The position numbers and the translations under genes are program-made. The notes under the pieces are model-generated. The model had not been told where the DNA came from. It was given only the letters and a program-made list of their open reading frames with translations, and searched no databases. Of a stretch of 64,000 nt of DNA, positions 38,384-51,388 are shown one piece after another. This DNA is from Microglena sp. YARC (lineage: Eukaryota; Chlorophyta; Chlorophyceae; Chlamydomonadales; Chlamydomonadaceae), in the NCBI GenBank assembly GCA_022414725.1, contig CM039464.1, positions 41,858,462-41,922,461 of the forward strand, in the 5' to 3' direction. Position 1 is the stretch's first letter; each line of letters opens with the position of its first letter.

Positions 38384-40577
38384 AAATGACATCATTTGAT
38401 ATAACCCCTTCTATAGTCGTACACAGTCCGAATGCCAGGTTATACACCGTCGCCTTTGCTTTGTTAGTCTGTCCCTTGTTGAACGCATAATCTTGTAAAA
38501 GGAAGTTCAGTTTTTCTTGTAATCGCAATTCGTTCGAAGTTGAAAAGTGCAAAAATATAGACGATTCTCCGTCGTGATAATCTACCGTTCCCACGAGTTT
38601 CTTGTCTAGCATATTGACACGAATACATGACTCTTTGTAAAATGGTAATTGCTTGCAACTTTCAACACAATTGTAATATGTGTGTTTTGTTTTCTTCTTG
38701 TATAAACATACCGAAAATATCTTTGTAATCCTTAATGTAAAAATAATGCATCGTAATGATGGCATACTCTAGACATGACAAGTACAGTATAGTGTCTAGA
38801 AATTGAGTGTCATCCACCCGCATATCCAAGTAGTGCTTGTAGTGTCTCATAATATTGTTTCTGTTCACCAATATATAAGAGTTGTAAAACTTGTCGGCTG
38901 ACCAGTGTATACGCATCCATATCCTTTGATTGTGGTATGTTTTCAGATACAAACTTCTTGACTGTTTCTGGAACCTTTCCCGAATTATATTTATCCCAAC
39001 CGAATTCCTTGTTGTTTTCAAACCAATATGTAATGTACGTCTTCTCGCAGAATATAACATTCGAGCTGTTCATTAGCGATTCGACCCTTTGGATAGTTGG
39101 TTTCTCTAAGCCGTTGCATTCCGCGTATGCAAATTGGAAAATAATCTCAAACAATGTTTGGACAAACCTCATTTTGTTGCTCTCTACTTTTTTCATAACA
39201 CTATCTGTGAAAACACGTGTGTCAGTGACATACGTCTTGAGTAACGAATTTATCTTAAACAGATCATCTTCTTCTAGGGAAAACACAACAAATGGGATTG
39301 TGTCATTATCATTAGGTATGTGTTTGGATAGACGATTGCATCGCTGGTTTGATAAAAAAACTATCTGGATTGAATGACTTTGTATGAATCCTCATGCGCC
39401 TTGTCAAACCAAGGATTGGCTTCATTATTTTTTGTAAAAATGTACATTCCCTTTTTTGCACGTGTTGTGTAGCGACGTACAATAAGTATTGTTCATCTTG
39501 AAATCTTTCTTTAGTGTAGTTTCTTTTGGAAATAAGGTAAGCATTAGCGTCAACTAATATTACATAATCCCATTCTAGCCCTTTAGAAGCCGTGTACGTC
39601 ATTAGAGTAACATGTCCTTCTCGCAGTTCGCAGCTCCTTCCGCCTTCCATTTGCTTTTCTGACATATCGTCATACAGCATTTGAACAGGGATGTCCAAGT
39701 CGTGCAATAAATTAGCGATATAACATAACCCCCTATGATACCCATTTTTTGCTCAGTATAACCCTTTGTAGAGCAAGTATTGCTATCTTATGCAGTGGGA
39801 TCTTTTGTTTTAATTTGTTCATCAAAGAGCTTAATAAAAACTCATAGTCAGAGTTATTTTGGTATCCATATATGACAGTTTGTGCATTTTCTCTGCCCGA
39901 AACGTTGTGCCATGACACATCTTGATTGTATTTCTGTAACTGCGATGAAAACTCAATCAAGTGTTTGAAAGACCGATAGTTTTTCGTTAATTTATACACC
40001 TTTTCACAAGGGTATTCAACTAGGTACTTGTCGCACCCGCCTCTGAATTGGAAAATGTTTTGGTTCGGGTCGCCTACGAATTGGACTTTAATGTTAAGTC
40101 TTTTTTTTCAACAATAATATAATTTCGTATTGTGTATGATTCAAGTCTTGTGCCTCATCTACGAACAATATCTTAATGTCTTCTAGCCCCTCGTTAGCTT
40201 TTAAATGTTTCGTAATCAGTATCCCTCAAATACTCCTTCAATGTGTATGATAGTATTGACATGTCAATGATATTCGTTGGATCTATAATGTGCTTGGCAA
40301 AACTGTCTATAGTACGGATATTATCTCTCTCTATCAGGTTGTGCTCGCATATTTTTTGACTTTTTTTACAAAATCATTCCTAGCTTGACGCGAGAATGTT
40401 AAGACGAATACCTCCTTTGGTTTGGAATATATTGTTCTCTAGCATGTTACAAACCCTTGCAATGATGGAAAATGTCTTTCCGCTCCAGCTGTCGCCTATC
40501 AATTTAGAATCATCAAGACAGAGGTCTTCGATGTACTCGAGTTGCTCAGTACTGGCTTTTGATAGAATTGATTCCAT
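38346..40577 (-). pseudogene. UvrD/Rep-like SF1 helicase, heavily frameshifted
   Basis: Helicase motifs appear in order on the minus strand in different frames. Motif I (GDSWSGKTFS) is near 40500, a Walker B (FVDEAQD) near 40150, GDPNQN near 40070 and LTKNYRS near 39980. YTASKGLEWDYVI lies near 39590, with LLYVA near 39470. Motif I normally reads GxxGSGKT; here W replaces the second glycine. Downstream segments (39286-38810 and 38765-38346) may be a C-terminal extension; GTVDYHDGESSIFLHFS could be a degraded nuclease-like fold, which is uncertain. At least four frame changes are needed. Confidence 0.78.
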
Positions 40578-40760
40578 GTCAAATATTATATGCGATATGT
40601 TCTTATATGAAAACCATTTATATCGAATTATATCTTATAATACCCGCTCTGAAAATCCCGAATGATCAATATAATCAAAATACTAATCATAAAAAACAAA
40701 AAGTATTTGGGTTTATTAAAAAAATCACATATCACTGTTTTTTATCAACTCATTTATTTT

Positions 40761-41580
40761 TTAGCGGTGGCACATATCCAGTCTTATTCGTCGTTTATTC
40801 GGAAACCGGATGGGATGGTGAGATGTTGTTATATTATTTTCCATGCAAAATTCTCGCTTCTGCATGACCTCTTTGGAATGCATCACGACCATCCACCATG
40901 CAAACAAATGCTACCGCTCTTGGGAATATTTGAGTCGGTGGAAAATTACAATGGATCAATCGACTGTACCAGATTATTAAGCTTCCAGGTGGTGGGCATA
41001 TTTTTTTCGCATTTTTTCTGTGTGATAAGATGATGCGAAATCCAATGGAACATTGAAGTAGATCAAACATCCGTTAACTCCTGTGACAATCCCAGTCATC
41101 TATCAGATGTGACTTTTGGCCAGCATATAAAGCACCATCGCTTTCCTGACCAAACACACAGATCCCTTGAAATAGTATCCACGTTATTTGTTGGTGGGCG
41201 TTGGTCTCTATGTGGCACAATGTATAACCATTTTGGGCAGGTCTGATTACCCATATAGTATGCTCCATCGAAAGATGGTAATAAGATGCATAGGTTTGCG
41301 AATTACATAGAGTTGCAACACACGTTTTTTAAATGGTTCGTTACACGACGTATCTTCCATAAAACGTCGGATTGTCCTATACCATGCGATTGATAAGTCC
41401 CATTGATTCGGATACCCCCATACCTTTAACGAATTGTTGTAATTGTTTTAAGAAGAGTGATGCTCTTTTGGGGCTAATGACATTGACAATGACATATCCG
41501 TATCTAGATATATGTGCCTGTATCTCTAGTTGTTGTCCAGGTTCGTAAATGTTCACAATACACACATAAAGTGTGTACAT
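40761..41580 (-). pseudogene. PhyH-like 2-oxoglutarate/Fe(II) dioxygenase remnant
   Basis: Reading the minus strand across frames gives YGYVIVNVIS near the start. A region ICVFGQESDGALYAGQKSHL (about 41150) is followed by PPPGSLIIWYSRLIHCNFP (about 40990). A threonine-serine-histidine ending near 40820 completes the pattern. The order of a metal-binding H, a QG and gSHL phrase, then WdSRxxH is that of phytanoyl-CoA-dioxygenase-like proteins of algae and giant viruses. HIETN replaces the usual HxD, so it may lack activity even apart from the frameshifts. The evidence is by eye only. Confidence 0.6.
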
Positions 41581-41594
41581 CTTTATGTGTGTGT

Positions 41595-43741
41595 ATGGAT
41601 GATTGGATTAACAGAAAATAGATTCAGATGCATGGCATCAGAGGCCGGGATAACAAGGAAAAGGGTGCATTCTTAGGAAATGGAAAAGTTGGAATGTTCG
41701 CAGAGTTCAGTGGTTGTGGTCTTCAACAATGTATGATTGCTGGGGAGTTCAAAATGAATCGCGGGTTATTCACATCGAATACAATAGATACCCTTTCACA
41801 CTAGCGAATGGAAGTTGTTTCGCAACTCGTCAGCCTTTGTTAGTGTGAAGCCTATACTACAACGACTGAACATGAAAACCGCTATTTTGACAAGTGAAAA
41901 CGAATACACGGACGACGAAACAGGGGAAATCGTCAGAGTATCAAGCGATACGTACGCAGTTAGACAACTTCCGTATTGGTGTGGTTCAGACAATGCGCAT
42001 TACATCTGCTGTTGAATACACTATTGTTCCATGATGTATCCGCAAGTGAGAGAATGCAGTCTGTTGAATTTGTTATACAGTCTGTTAGATATGGATGCAA
42101 CGTCTAGCATGGCGTGCCTTTATCCATATCTTGAATGGGAAAGGGGGTTGTTGATGGAATAGAGGTGTGTTTTGCGAGCTGTATAATATATGAGAATGTT
42201 GATGATAGCAATGTATTAGGTTTCAATAGGTATGTCAACGACTCAAACAAGAGCTATGTGAAGATGCGAATAAAGGTCTTTACACAAAACAAAAATTGCA
42301 TTGCATAAACCGTGCATATGACGAGTTTCGATTTCCCAAATCCTTATGACGAGATGTTAAAATGATTCTTATTTCGAATCCTCAACAACCTTTTTTGTGG
42401 TTTTTTTTTTTCTTTTTTTTTTTCTCGTCCGTTAACGTTGTCCATGCGAATGCGCGAGGATCATGTCGCGCGAAAATGGTATAGCGATCAAGCATATGGG
42501 ACAATTCAACAAAATTGGTAACTAAATTAACAGACGTGATAGAGTTTGCAGACAAGACCCAATAAAATTATAAAAACAAACTTGTAACATGATATTTAAT
42601 GCACCCGTGATAACTTGGCGATCGGAAGTGATCCTAGTACATTCGGTTGTTATAGATTCGTCAAATGCATCCATATACGACGGGGACTTATTTTTGATAA
42701 CCATTTTATCTATGCGATGCCTAATGCGGCTAAAGCATTATTAGAAATACGAGATACACAGACAACTGTCGTCGGCCATATGGTTAGCCGAGTTACGGAT
42801 GACGCCGAGCTAAATTTCCCTACAATAACGACGTCTTGGGATATCGAAATGCGTTTGTACTGGGGACCTCGATGTCACCTATGCTATCTGTTCAACAATG
42901 CCCTGATTGCTCTTAATGTTTGAACTACTACAGGGTCACATTCGACAGGGAGGGTGGGGTTATTGAACAAAGGATATAATATACTGAAGTATTGTGCCGA
43001 TTTCTCTCGTCAGCCGGAGTTACCGTCGATGGAGGTGGTATATTACCATCTGGACAATGTAATAGCTTTTAACCGTGGCGAAAAGCCATCGAAGAATGAT
43101 ATGTATTCACAAAACAATATTGTCAAGTTGCTTGAAGGCCACCATAGAGGCTTCTCACGATCTAGGATATCCTGTGAAAAAAGAATGGCGGAGATTTATG
43201 CTGTAAAAATTGCCCTATCAATATATCGAGAACTGGTCTACAAAACATACGAGGTAGTTTTTGTACGACGGCGAATAGTACACCCGATAATTGTAACAGA
43301 CGAATATATAGCATTGTCGAACAATTATTATGTTGACTCCCTATGCTTATCTGAAACTGTATCTCGTTCCAGGTAACACGTCTGTTTGATAGCATAAAAG
43401 GAATTCTGGACTTTATAAGAATAGATATCTACGGTGTATTTTCAAATTCACCCCATTAACACCATGTTGATAAGTAGCATATACAGTGTTATGCAACAAA
43501 TACAACAATGCATTATGTTGTGATTTCAAAATTTACTTGGGAAGCATTGTATGCGAACAAAACATAACTGTGTGGGTCAGCCAGAATGACATTACCGATT
43601 GCGGCCATCATTCCCTCGGTTTCATAAACTCCGTTGCGGGTGTAACATTCAGGGAGGTGTTTCAGAATCTAAAGTTTATTATGACAAATGACAATAAAAA
43701 GGGTTGTATGCTACTAACTTTGCCTCCGAAGGGAAGAGTAT
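41595..43741 (+). pseudogene. broken ORF of unknown function
   Basis: Protein-like sequence runs through several frames (about 41595-41810, 41815-42015, 42615-42923, 42954-43376, 43486-43743). An early phrase GAFLGNGKVGMFAEFSG stands out, and a later part holds NKGYNILKYCADFSRQPELP. The T-rich stretch near 42390-42420 interrupts it. I do not recognise the protein. Coding character is inferred from continuity of open segments and neighbouring gene density, so the borders are approximate. Confidence 0.45.
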
Positions 43742-43810
43742 AACTGTTAGCAATTGCGGAACAGTAAGAAATCATTTTATAGTGTTTAATCAAAATGTTG
43801 TTTTAAGATC

Positions 43811-44328
43811 ATGACCAGAGTTTTGTTGTTTATATTAATTATAGCAAGTAATGTGGAATCACAAATCAGGTCGACAAGGCTAAAATTTCTTCTCGAAGAA
43901 ATGAATCTAACTAAATATTCTTCTCTCAGCGATATTCTCCACGAATTTGTTTGAATCTGGAGACAAATTCAATGAGTTCGTCGATCCTTTTAAACAACCA
44001 CACATTTCCCAGCAAGAGGTCATCTTCGAAGAAATTATGCACCTTGATGATTACATTAATGAGCTACCCAAGAAGGATGACATTAAAACCTATATTACAA
44101 GACAAACTGCAACAAATATCAAATATTGTTGAGAATCACGTCAACTGTGTGTGTACAAACCAATGAAAAGCGTTTACAAACTCACATATTGTACACCAAT
44201 ATAAGGTTCGCCTATGCAAAACTAAAGAGTGATGTAGATTCAATTAACAAAATTATGAGAATTTAAGAGAGCAATCCCAGTTATACGACACGCTTTTGAA
44301 TGATAAACCCATAACCTCTCTTCGTATT
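43811..44328 (+). pseudogene. secreted coiled-coil-like protein, frameshifted, runs into gap
   Basis: MTRVLLFILIIASNVESQ is a good signal peptide. The first frame stops near 43953, and a second frame (from 43947) continues with a Glu/Lys/Asp-rich, helix-forming sequence to 44132. Another frame continues helical sequence to the N gap. It is probably one broken gene whose 3' part is hidden in the gap. There is no family match. Confidence 0.4.
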
Positions 44329-45328
44329 NNNNNNNNNNNNNNNNNNNNNNNNNNNNNNNNNNNNNNNNNNNNNNNNNNNNNNNNNNNNNNNNNNNNNNNN
44401 NNNNNNNNNNNNNNNNNNNNNNNNNNNNNNNNNNNNNNNNNNNNNNNNNNNNNNNNNNNNNNNNNNNNNNNNNNNNNNNNNNNNNNNNNNNNNNNNNNNN
44501 NNNNNNNNNNNNNNNNNNNNNNNNNNNNNNNNNNNNNNNNNNNNNNNNNNNNNNNNNNNNNNNNNNNNNNNNNNNNNNNNNNNNNNNNNNNNNNNNNNNN
44601 NNNNNNNNNNNNNNNNNNNNNNNNNNNNNNNNNNNNNNNNNNNNNNNNNNNNNNNNNNNNNNNNNNNNNNNNNNNNNNNNNNNNNNNNNNNNNNNNNNNN
44701 NNNNNNNNNNNNNNNNNNNNNNNNNNNNNNNNNNNNNNNNNNNNNNNNNNNNNNNNNNNNNNNNNNNNNNNNNNNNNNNNNNNNNNNNNNNNNNNNNNNN
44801 NNNNNNNNNNNNNNNNNNNNNNNNNNNNNNNNNNNNNNNNNNNNNNNNNNNNNNNNNNNNNNNNNNNNNNNNNNNNNNNNNNNNNNNNNNNNNNNNNNNN
44901 NNNNNNNNNNNNNNNNNNNNNNNNNNNNNNNNNNNNNNNNNNNNNNNNNNNNNNNNNNNNNNNNNNNNNNNNNNNNNNNNNNNNNNNNNNNNNNNNNNNN
45001 NNNNNNNNNNNNNNNNNNNNNNNNNNNNNNNNNNNNNNNNNNNNNNNNNNNNNNNNNNNNNNNNNNNNNNNNNNNNNNNNNNNNNNNNNNNNNNNNNNNN
45101 NNNNNNNNNNNNNNNNNNNNNNNNNNNNNNNNNNNNNNNNNNNNNNNNNNNNNNNNNNNNNNNNNNNNNNNNNNNNNNNNNNNNNNNNNNNNNNNNNNNN
45201 NNNNNNNNNNNNNNNNNNNNNNNNNNNNNNNNNNNNNNNNNNNNNNNNNNNNNNNNNNNNNNNNNNNNNNNNNNNNNNNNNNNNNNNNNNNNNNNNNNNN
45301 NNNNNNNNNNNNNNNNNNNNNNNNNNNN
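44329..45328. other. assembly gap, exactly 1000 N
   Basis: A run of exactly 1000 N marks a scaffold join of unknown true length. It lies in the decayed part of the viral region, so gene order across it is not assured. Confidence 1.
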
Positions 45329-45439
45329 TATTCATGCTGAAGAAGTCGCATCCCATTCTGACTGATCATACAACTCATCAGAAAGAACGTATGTCTCCTA
45401 TGTGTGTGTCTACCCAATTATCAACTTCGTTTACCTGAA

Positions 45440-46119
45440 TACAGCGTTATAAACACTGATACCGTCGCGTGTTACCAACACGGTCTATTACTGTTTCCTT
45501 TGCTATCGTGCATTTTGTGAATCCGTATTTGAGAACACTGAACACACGTTTATCTGTAAGTATCAGTTTCCTAGTCCTCCTATACTGCTTTTTCAATTGG
45601 CGCTTTTCTTTAACATATAATAGAAGGAACTGAATGTCCTTAGAAACCTCGAAGGAAAACCCCCCATACTTGCAATGACATTGTTTCTAGCAATGAGTTC
45701 CCTACACCATTTAGCGGAAACTACCGTAATATTGTGTGCTTTTCATTGTCTTGGGAAATTGAACCAATTCCCGTTCGGAAACAAAGCCACCCATCCCAAG
45801 ACATGTATACAGGTTTGAAATTCGACTTTGATATTTAACTACTAAGTCGATTGTATATTCTTGATCTTTCTTGACGAGTCTTGCGCTGTTGGCTATCTTT
45901 ACCTTGTTGACAGATGATCTGACACAATAGGTAAAACCTGAAGCGTTTCTTGGATTACTGAACCAAGACTTCCAATCAATATTATCTTTATTGAGAATCA
46001 CATGATTATCGGAGACATTATCAAATCCAGGATGATGTATCTGAATAAACTAATTGTCAATTGTGCTATCAGATGTCGCATTGTTTGGAACACTGATCAG
46101 AGAATAATTCATTGTTTAT
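45440..46119 (-). pseudogene. unknown broken gene
   Basis: Minus-strand sequence starting about MNYSLISVPNNATSDSTIDN (near 46119) continues in another frame through NPRNASGFTYCVRSSVNKVK (45711-46001). Another frame then holds KLILTDKRVFSVLKYGFTKC (about 45560). It looks like one protein broken by stops and shifts. The function is not recognised. Confidence 0.4.
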
Positions 46120-47373
46120 GCATTATATTTCCACGTCCAGATGTTGAAATCTTCTTTCGCACGCTTCAACTACGATGACACGTTCAGAATCGAAAACAAC
46201 ACGTAAAGATATGTCTTGGGAAACCAAGTTTAACTAGCCTACCAAAGGTGCACTTATTTTTTTGCTTGATTGCTACTCCCAAGGCTTACCCGTGTCTAAG
46301 CTCGTTGTAACCAAAGGCAAAATCATTTTTTAAATGATATTTTCTACTACTTTATCTTTCTAATTCCACAACAAGTAACCATGACCCATTAGGTTCTCTC
46401 CAAAATCTTTTGGCATCACAGCTTCCCGCATTAATCCATACACTGTGTGTCTTTTTACTTTGGCTGCTGCGACAATACGTTACTGTTTGGGACGGTATTA
46501 GATGGGCTAACTACAAGGACTGCCACACACTTGTTGAACGTGAATATCGGCCAAAACAGGAAAAGTTCATAACCTGAGGAGCCAATAGACGGATATTTCG
46601 CAATGTCGCCATGGAAAAGACCAATCCTATGAGTACCATTTTCATCTTCGAAATGGGTTCTTGGAAATTATTGAGTTCATTGAACATCCTACGTGGAGCC
46701 TTTTTGCAACGATCTGGACAGTGAGTATACGAATCCCTATGTTAGTCGACAACGGATGCTGTAGCCGATATTAGTAAATATTGTTCAGTGATGAATGTCT
46801 GAATTTAAATCGGTCTTCTGTTTGTCTTGTCTGAAATCATGGTACCTCTGATGATGTATTGACATAAGGACCTAGTCTTAAAAAAATCCAGGATAACTTC
46901 ACCTGGGCTTTCGTAAGAAGCTATGCATGAAGACTCACGTGCCACCACGACAATTGCATTTCTGCTCTTGACTTGCCGGATGCATCAATGTCTTCTATCA
47001 AGCCTATCAAACACGGACCTTGAATCAAAACCTGGATTGTTCTGTGTTCCAGACATATGTAAATCACTATATGGAAAAATATGTGTGATCATCATCACTT
47101 TTATAGTGATAATTCCTTAAGTTTCTTTCCGAACCTTTATATTTAATTGCATTATAATGTATTAAATGGAAAAATGTAATGGAAACAACGGAGATATAGA
47201 AGTGCTCTATTAAAAATTTGAAAAAATGGGACTGACATCATCTTTAAATCTGTTTCCTAGTTAATCACCCCATGCAAAATGAATATGAAAAAACAAGTTA
47301 AATACAGTTGAACAATTTGCAAACGCATATTTAAATTTGAAAAATAGTATAAAGAAATCATTCATTTTTAAAA
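46120..47373. other. no intact gene seen
   Basis: This 1.25-kb stretch holds only short ORFs. One of 65 codons (46923-47120) with a hydrophobic end could be a remnant, but I cannot support it. It is AT-rich and otherwise featureless by eye. Confidence 0.5.
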
Positions 47374-48187
47374 GTATGCCTCGTAGGCAAGTATGCGCAA
47401 ATGTCAAGAAATTGTATTCGAGATAAATTAACCGAGGTACGACACGAGAAAAGATGGCAATGTTAATCAAAACATATCGAGAGATACTACGTCAATGACA
47501 AAAACACCGCCAATTTACAATTAGGCAAGTACGCTTTTGAAAATGTTATATCACGTGACAATGAAAAAGTAAATGTAGGTAAATTCAGAAAAAGTCTAGG
47601 GGCTATTCGCACATTTTTGAATAACGCCCCTGTAGTATTGCTTGTCCGAGAACCTGAACCACATGATCCTGATGCTACGGGACCTAGCAATTCCGGAGCT
47701 CCTGACCCTGTCAATGCCAGTGGAGAAGACATAATAGGACCGAAAGAAATAGGTGATGTTTATTGTGTCATCAAACTGACAAAGATAGGGAACAACGGGA
47801 AATTATACATGTATGAAACAGGTTTCTTTTCGAAGGGTATAGATGCTTCTATAGTAGGTAAACGTTTTCACATGAGTCATAGCCTTTTCAATGTAGCACA
47901 TACGATCCATCCAACAGAAAGTGAGCATGGTACATTGTTAAAGGAAGAGTACAGTACTTACTTTTACGAAATGGGACAAGATGTCGTAGATAAACGCATT
48001 CACGACGATCATAATGCATGGGATCATTTATTATCAAATATAACTGATTTAGAAAACCACCTTTTTTCTTGAAGGGATTGGGAAAGTTCTGTAGCGATGC
48101 AGAGTTTATCCACGTTGCTTCCCAGTGGACCCTAACGGAGAGGCCCCCCAAGAAGAGTTTTATGATAGATTGATTATGGATTTGTGA
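47374..48187 (+). pseudogene. N-terminal part of the replicase-like ORF, frameshifted
   Basis: An ORF beginning near 47374 (MPRRQVCANVKKLYS) changes frame several times before the open part 47617-48072. That part has a Pro/Asp-rich linker (EPHDPDATGPSNSGAPDP) and a compact domain (GDVYCVIKLTKIGNNGKLYM; HMSHSLFNVAHTIHP). After 48072 coding character continues in another frame (RVYPRCFPVDPNGEAPQEEF). It is interpreted as the start of the large gene that goes on at 48188, but this is not proven. Confidence 0.45.
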
Positions 48188-49600
48188 ATGAAAAATTACG
48201 TCGACTCAAAGTTCTTGAGTTGGGATCGACCTCAGCAACCCATTTCTGATCAAGCATCGCCCGAGGAAGATTATGGTTTGCAACAATTTCTTCAAAACTA
48301 TAATGACGACATACAAATTAGTTTTGACAAGTACCATAGGACATTGAAAAAATGTATCGATTATGGGCAGGTGTTGAATAGTTCCTTGATTAGCAAGGTG
48401 TGTATGCATCGTAAATACAATAAAGGTGATGAATTGAACATGAGACTGTTTGAAGTTCTGCGTTTTTTCAAGAAATTCCAACTAGGATTACGTATATTCG
48501 ACCCCCGTGGTAACGTGATCACGGAAGAACTACCGAATATATATCACAGCAAGATCAGACCTCGGATACTAGATGTTGTGTACAAGAACAATCACATCAT
48601 ACCCATAACTGACACAAAATCTTTCGAGCAATTCATTTCGACTACGACTACGAAATTCAGTCTATCTTCTAATTATGTGTTCAAGAAATACGATATGGAT
48701 ATGAGTGCAGAATACTTCATAGCTTCGTCATTCGTAGAGATTATTGACAAAATAAGATGTATGGACCCCTTACCAAATAGGATACGTGTAATATGGAAAG
48801 GTCACACATTGAACGACCTACTTTTAGATTTTGTGAACAATGGGTACACCCCTAGCATCGAAGTCCACAATGGCATATCCGTGACAAGTATTAGTTTTAA
48901 GAACCTTTTCCACGAGGACAAAAACGTTCAACTGTATATCGGATTACTGGCTGTGTCGCAGGGCGATGAAGAAGTCGTTGATGACATGGACTCTATCGAA
49001 ATGTATAGAAAATACAAGAAACTAGAGAGCTTGTTGTTTGAAATGCTCATCCATCCTCACATGAAATCAGACTTTGGTGATAAATCAAAACGCATATTTA
49101 GAGAATACTCGTAACGATCCCAACGGGTGCTATAGATGACATGGATTTTAGTTTGGGATCTATGATCCAAGCACTATTGACATGTGTAAGCATTATGCTT
49201 CTTGTCTCGCAAATGCACTCAATCTTGTTTCCATTAGCCCCTTCGAGATTTTCTACCTCCCGGGGAATGACTTTTGTATTACAGAGAGATATGCTGTACA
49301 TTGTTGATATACTTCATTCGTGTAATAACCCTATTTACAAACTGAAGGATAGGACACTAATGTTTTACGAAGAGTTGTCCGACCTACAACTAAGGCATCG
49401 ATGTTACTGTTTTTGCGTATATTAAGATTATATTACACCCTAATGACCTATTACCAGGGCTTGTGAGAGATGTATTTCGACGACACCGGTCCTTATAACG
49501 ACATCCCAATGGAGCTAAGGAAGGGTCTTGTAAATCGAGCCATAGGGGAATTGGGACGTAAGAAGAATCGATTAAGGACTGCTGTTTGTTTTCAAAAATT
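48188..49600 (+). pseudogene. PolB-like DNA polymerase region, frameshifted
   Basis: The first open part (48188-49114, 308 codons) has DYGQVLNSS, LGLRIFDPRGNVITEELP and ITDTKSFEQF and could be the N-terminal/exonuclease side. In another frame, IDMCKHYASCLANAL (from 49176) resembles PolB motif A (D-x2-K/S-x-Y-x3-L). LRKGLVNRAIGELGRKK (about 49515) resembles motif B (K-x3-N-x3-G). KTDAMYF (about 49812, in the following ORF) could be motif C. The order A-B-C and spacing fit a protein-primed-type PolB, but each match is short. Several frameshifts separate them. Confidence 0.45.
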
Positions 49601-51388
49601 CAAAATGACGCAATAATGCACAAGGGGAAAGTGGATGGTGGTATAATGTACAGTCTAGCGGACAATGTTTGGGTTGTGAAAACGTTGGTTGAAAAGGAAT
49701 TGGATGATGGGTTTGTCCCCATGAACGAGATGATAAAAAGTATGGCGAGGCATCAAATGTCTACTTTGTGGAAACGGTTGATATCTTTAGACTGTGATGT
49801 AATAGGTTTCAAAACGGATGCCATGTATTTTTTCGAACCACCCGGCTTGGTATTACAAGACCATATTAAGGATATATTATATGTCAAAGGAGAAACTTCT
49901 GTAGGAAAAGCCAAGTATTTCAAGGATATTGACCGAAGCTACCCAAGGGTAAAATATAATGTGAAAGTCACTGACAAGGACGTATCGGTGATAGGGAATC
50001 TTAACCATGTTCAAGTTGCCGAGTATACCGTTTCCACTATAACAAAACATATAGTACCTGGTTGTATCGTGATGGCCGATGCGGGTTGCGGAAAGACGTA
50101 TACGTTGTTGAATCACTTGAAATCTAGGTTTGAATCGAAACAGGTACTAGTTGTTACAGCCTGGAATGCCCAAGCAAGCAAGATCAAATATTCATTTGAT
50201 CTGAACGCGATCACGTGGCATCATCTCCGAGGCGCCCGACTGGATGACATTGTGCGGTTGGGAACTCGTGTCTATGATGTGTCTGGTGTGGCTGCTATTG
50301 TGTTTGACGAAGTTATGTTGTTTGGTCATGATAAGTTAGTGAAAATATCCAAGTACATGATGACGCATCCGCGCATTGAATTCTACGCAACTGGAGATCC
50401 AAAACAGTTGGAGGCTATTGGGGACATAATTGACAATGCATACAAGATAAAATTGTTGTCCACATCGATGTTATTCCCTTCGGTCCTAGGTCTTGGCGTC
50501 AATCTGCGCATACGCAAAGAAGATAGGGAGTTATTGAGGGCTATATTATCTGATGTGGGTGTAATATGCACCAAAGATCTAGTTGATAAGTATTTTAAAC
50601 CTAACAAGATGACATTGGACGAGTTCAAGATATCTGGCTTAAAGCGTGGTATTGCTTTCTACAACTCATCGACAGCAACTATAAATAAGATTATCCATCC
50701 CATTGTTTATCACAGCAAGCACAAGTTGAGCAAAACGAAAGAGATATGTGGAATTCGCTATTACTTTGGAGACATACTGGTGTGTAAGCAACAAGTACGT
50801 ACCAGAGTTCACAAAAAACTACATGTAAATTACCAATACACTATAGATTCAATGAATGACAAAGTGTTCATCTTGAAAGACGTTCATTCGAGTAATGTTT
50901 CATATGAAGTCAGTACATCGTTGATCTCAACTCATTTCGCACTTCCTTATTGTAGCACTGTACACAGTTCATAAGGAGGTACAGTTGACGAACCGTATTT
51001 ACTGGCCGATATTTTTGCAGACCACGTTACAACCAATTGGATTATCAGTGCAATAACTCGATGTTCGCGTTTGAGTGACATATATATATTGACGACGTCA
51101 TTGAAATCGGTATATGTCAACAAGAGCATAACTGATATGGTACATCGTTACAAATACCAAGACAAAATGAAAGGTTTTCAAGTGTGTGACGATACAATTG
51201 TGACAACTGGATGGATTCCCGATGCATACAAGGCCTCTAACGGTGTGTGCAAGTACTGCGGCGAAGACATGACATTTGAAAAGAATGAGCCTCGGAAGGT
51301 CACTGTGAACAGGTTGAATAATAACATAGGTCATGTGTTTGGTAATATAGAGGTATGTTGTTGGAAGTGCAATAACATACTAGGTTGA
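49586..51388 (+). pseudogene. SF1 helicase with C-terminal HNH-like zinc motif, one break
   Basis: The open part 49586-50974 has Walker A (ADAGCGKTYTLL), VVTAWNAQA, a Walker-B-like IVFDEVMLFG and TGDPKQLEAI, a complete SF1 pattern. It ends in LPYCSTVHSS; motif VI-like sequence (AITRCSRLSDIYIL) follows in another frame (51045-51110). The ORF 51071-51388 ends with CKYCGEDM...RLNNNIGHVFGNIEVCCWKC, an HNH-like cysteine pair arrangement. Upstream, the same ORF begins with polymerase-like sequence, so polymerase and helicase would be one polypeptide. One frameshift near 50970 breaks the helicase. Confidence 0.75.

Noticed and set aside
42400..42425. T-rich run as a terminator or polyadenylation signal
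   Set aside because: It sits inside a decayed, protein-like region, with no gene end to assign it to.
44253..45438. Long ORFs of 367-380 codons on both strands
   Set aside because: They are made of N bases in the assembly gap.
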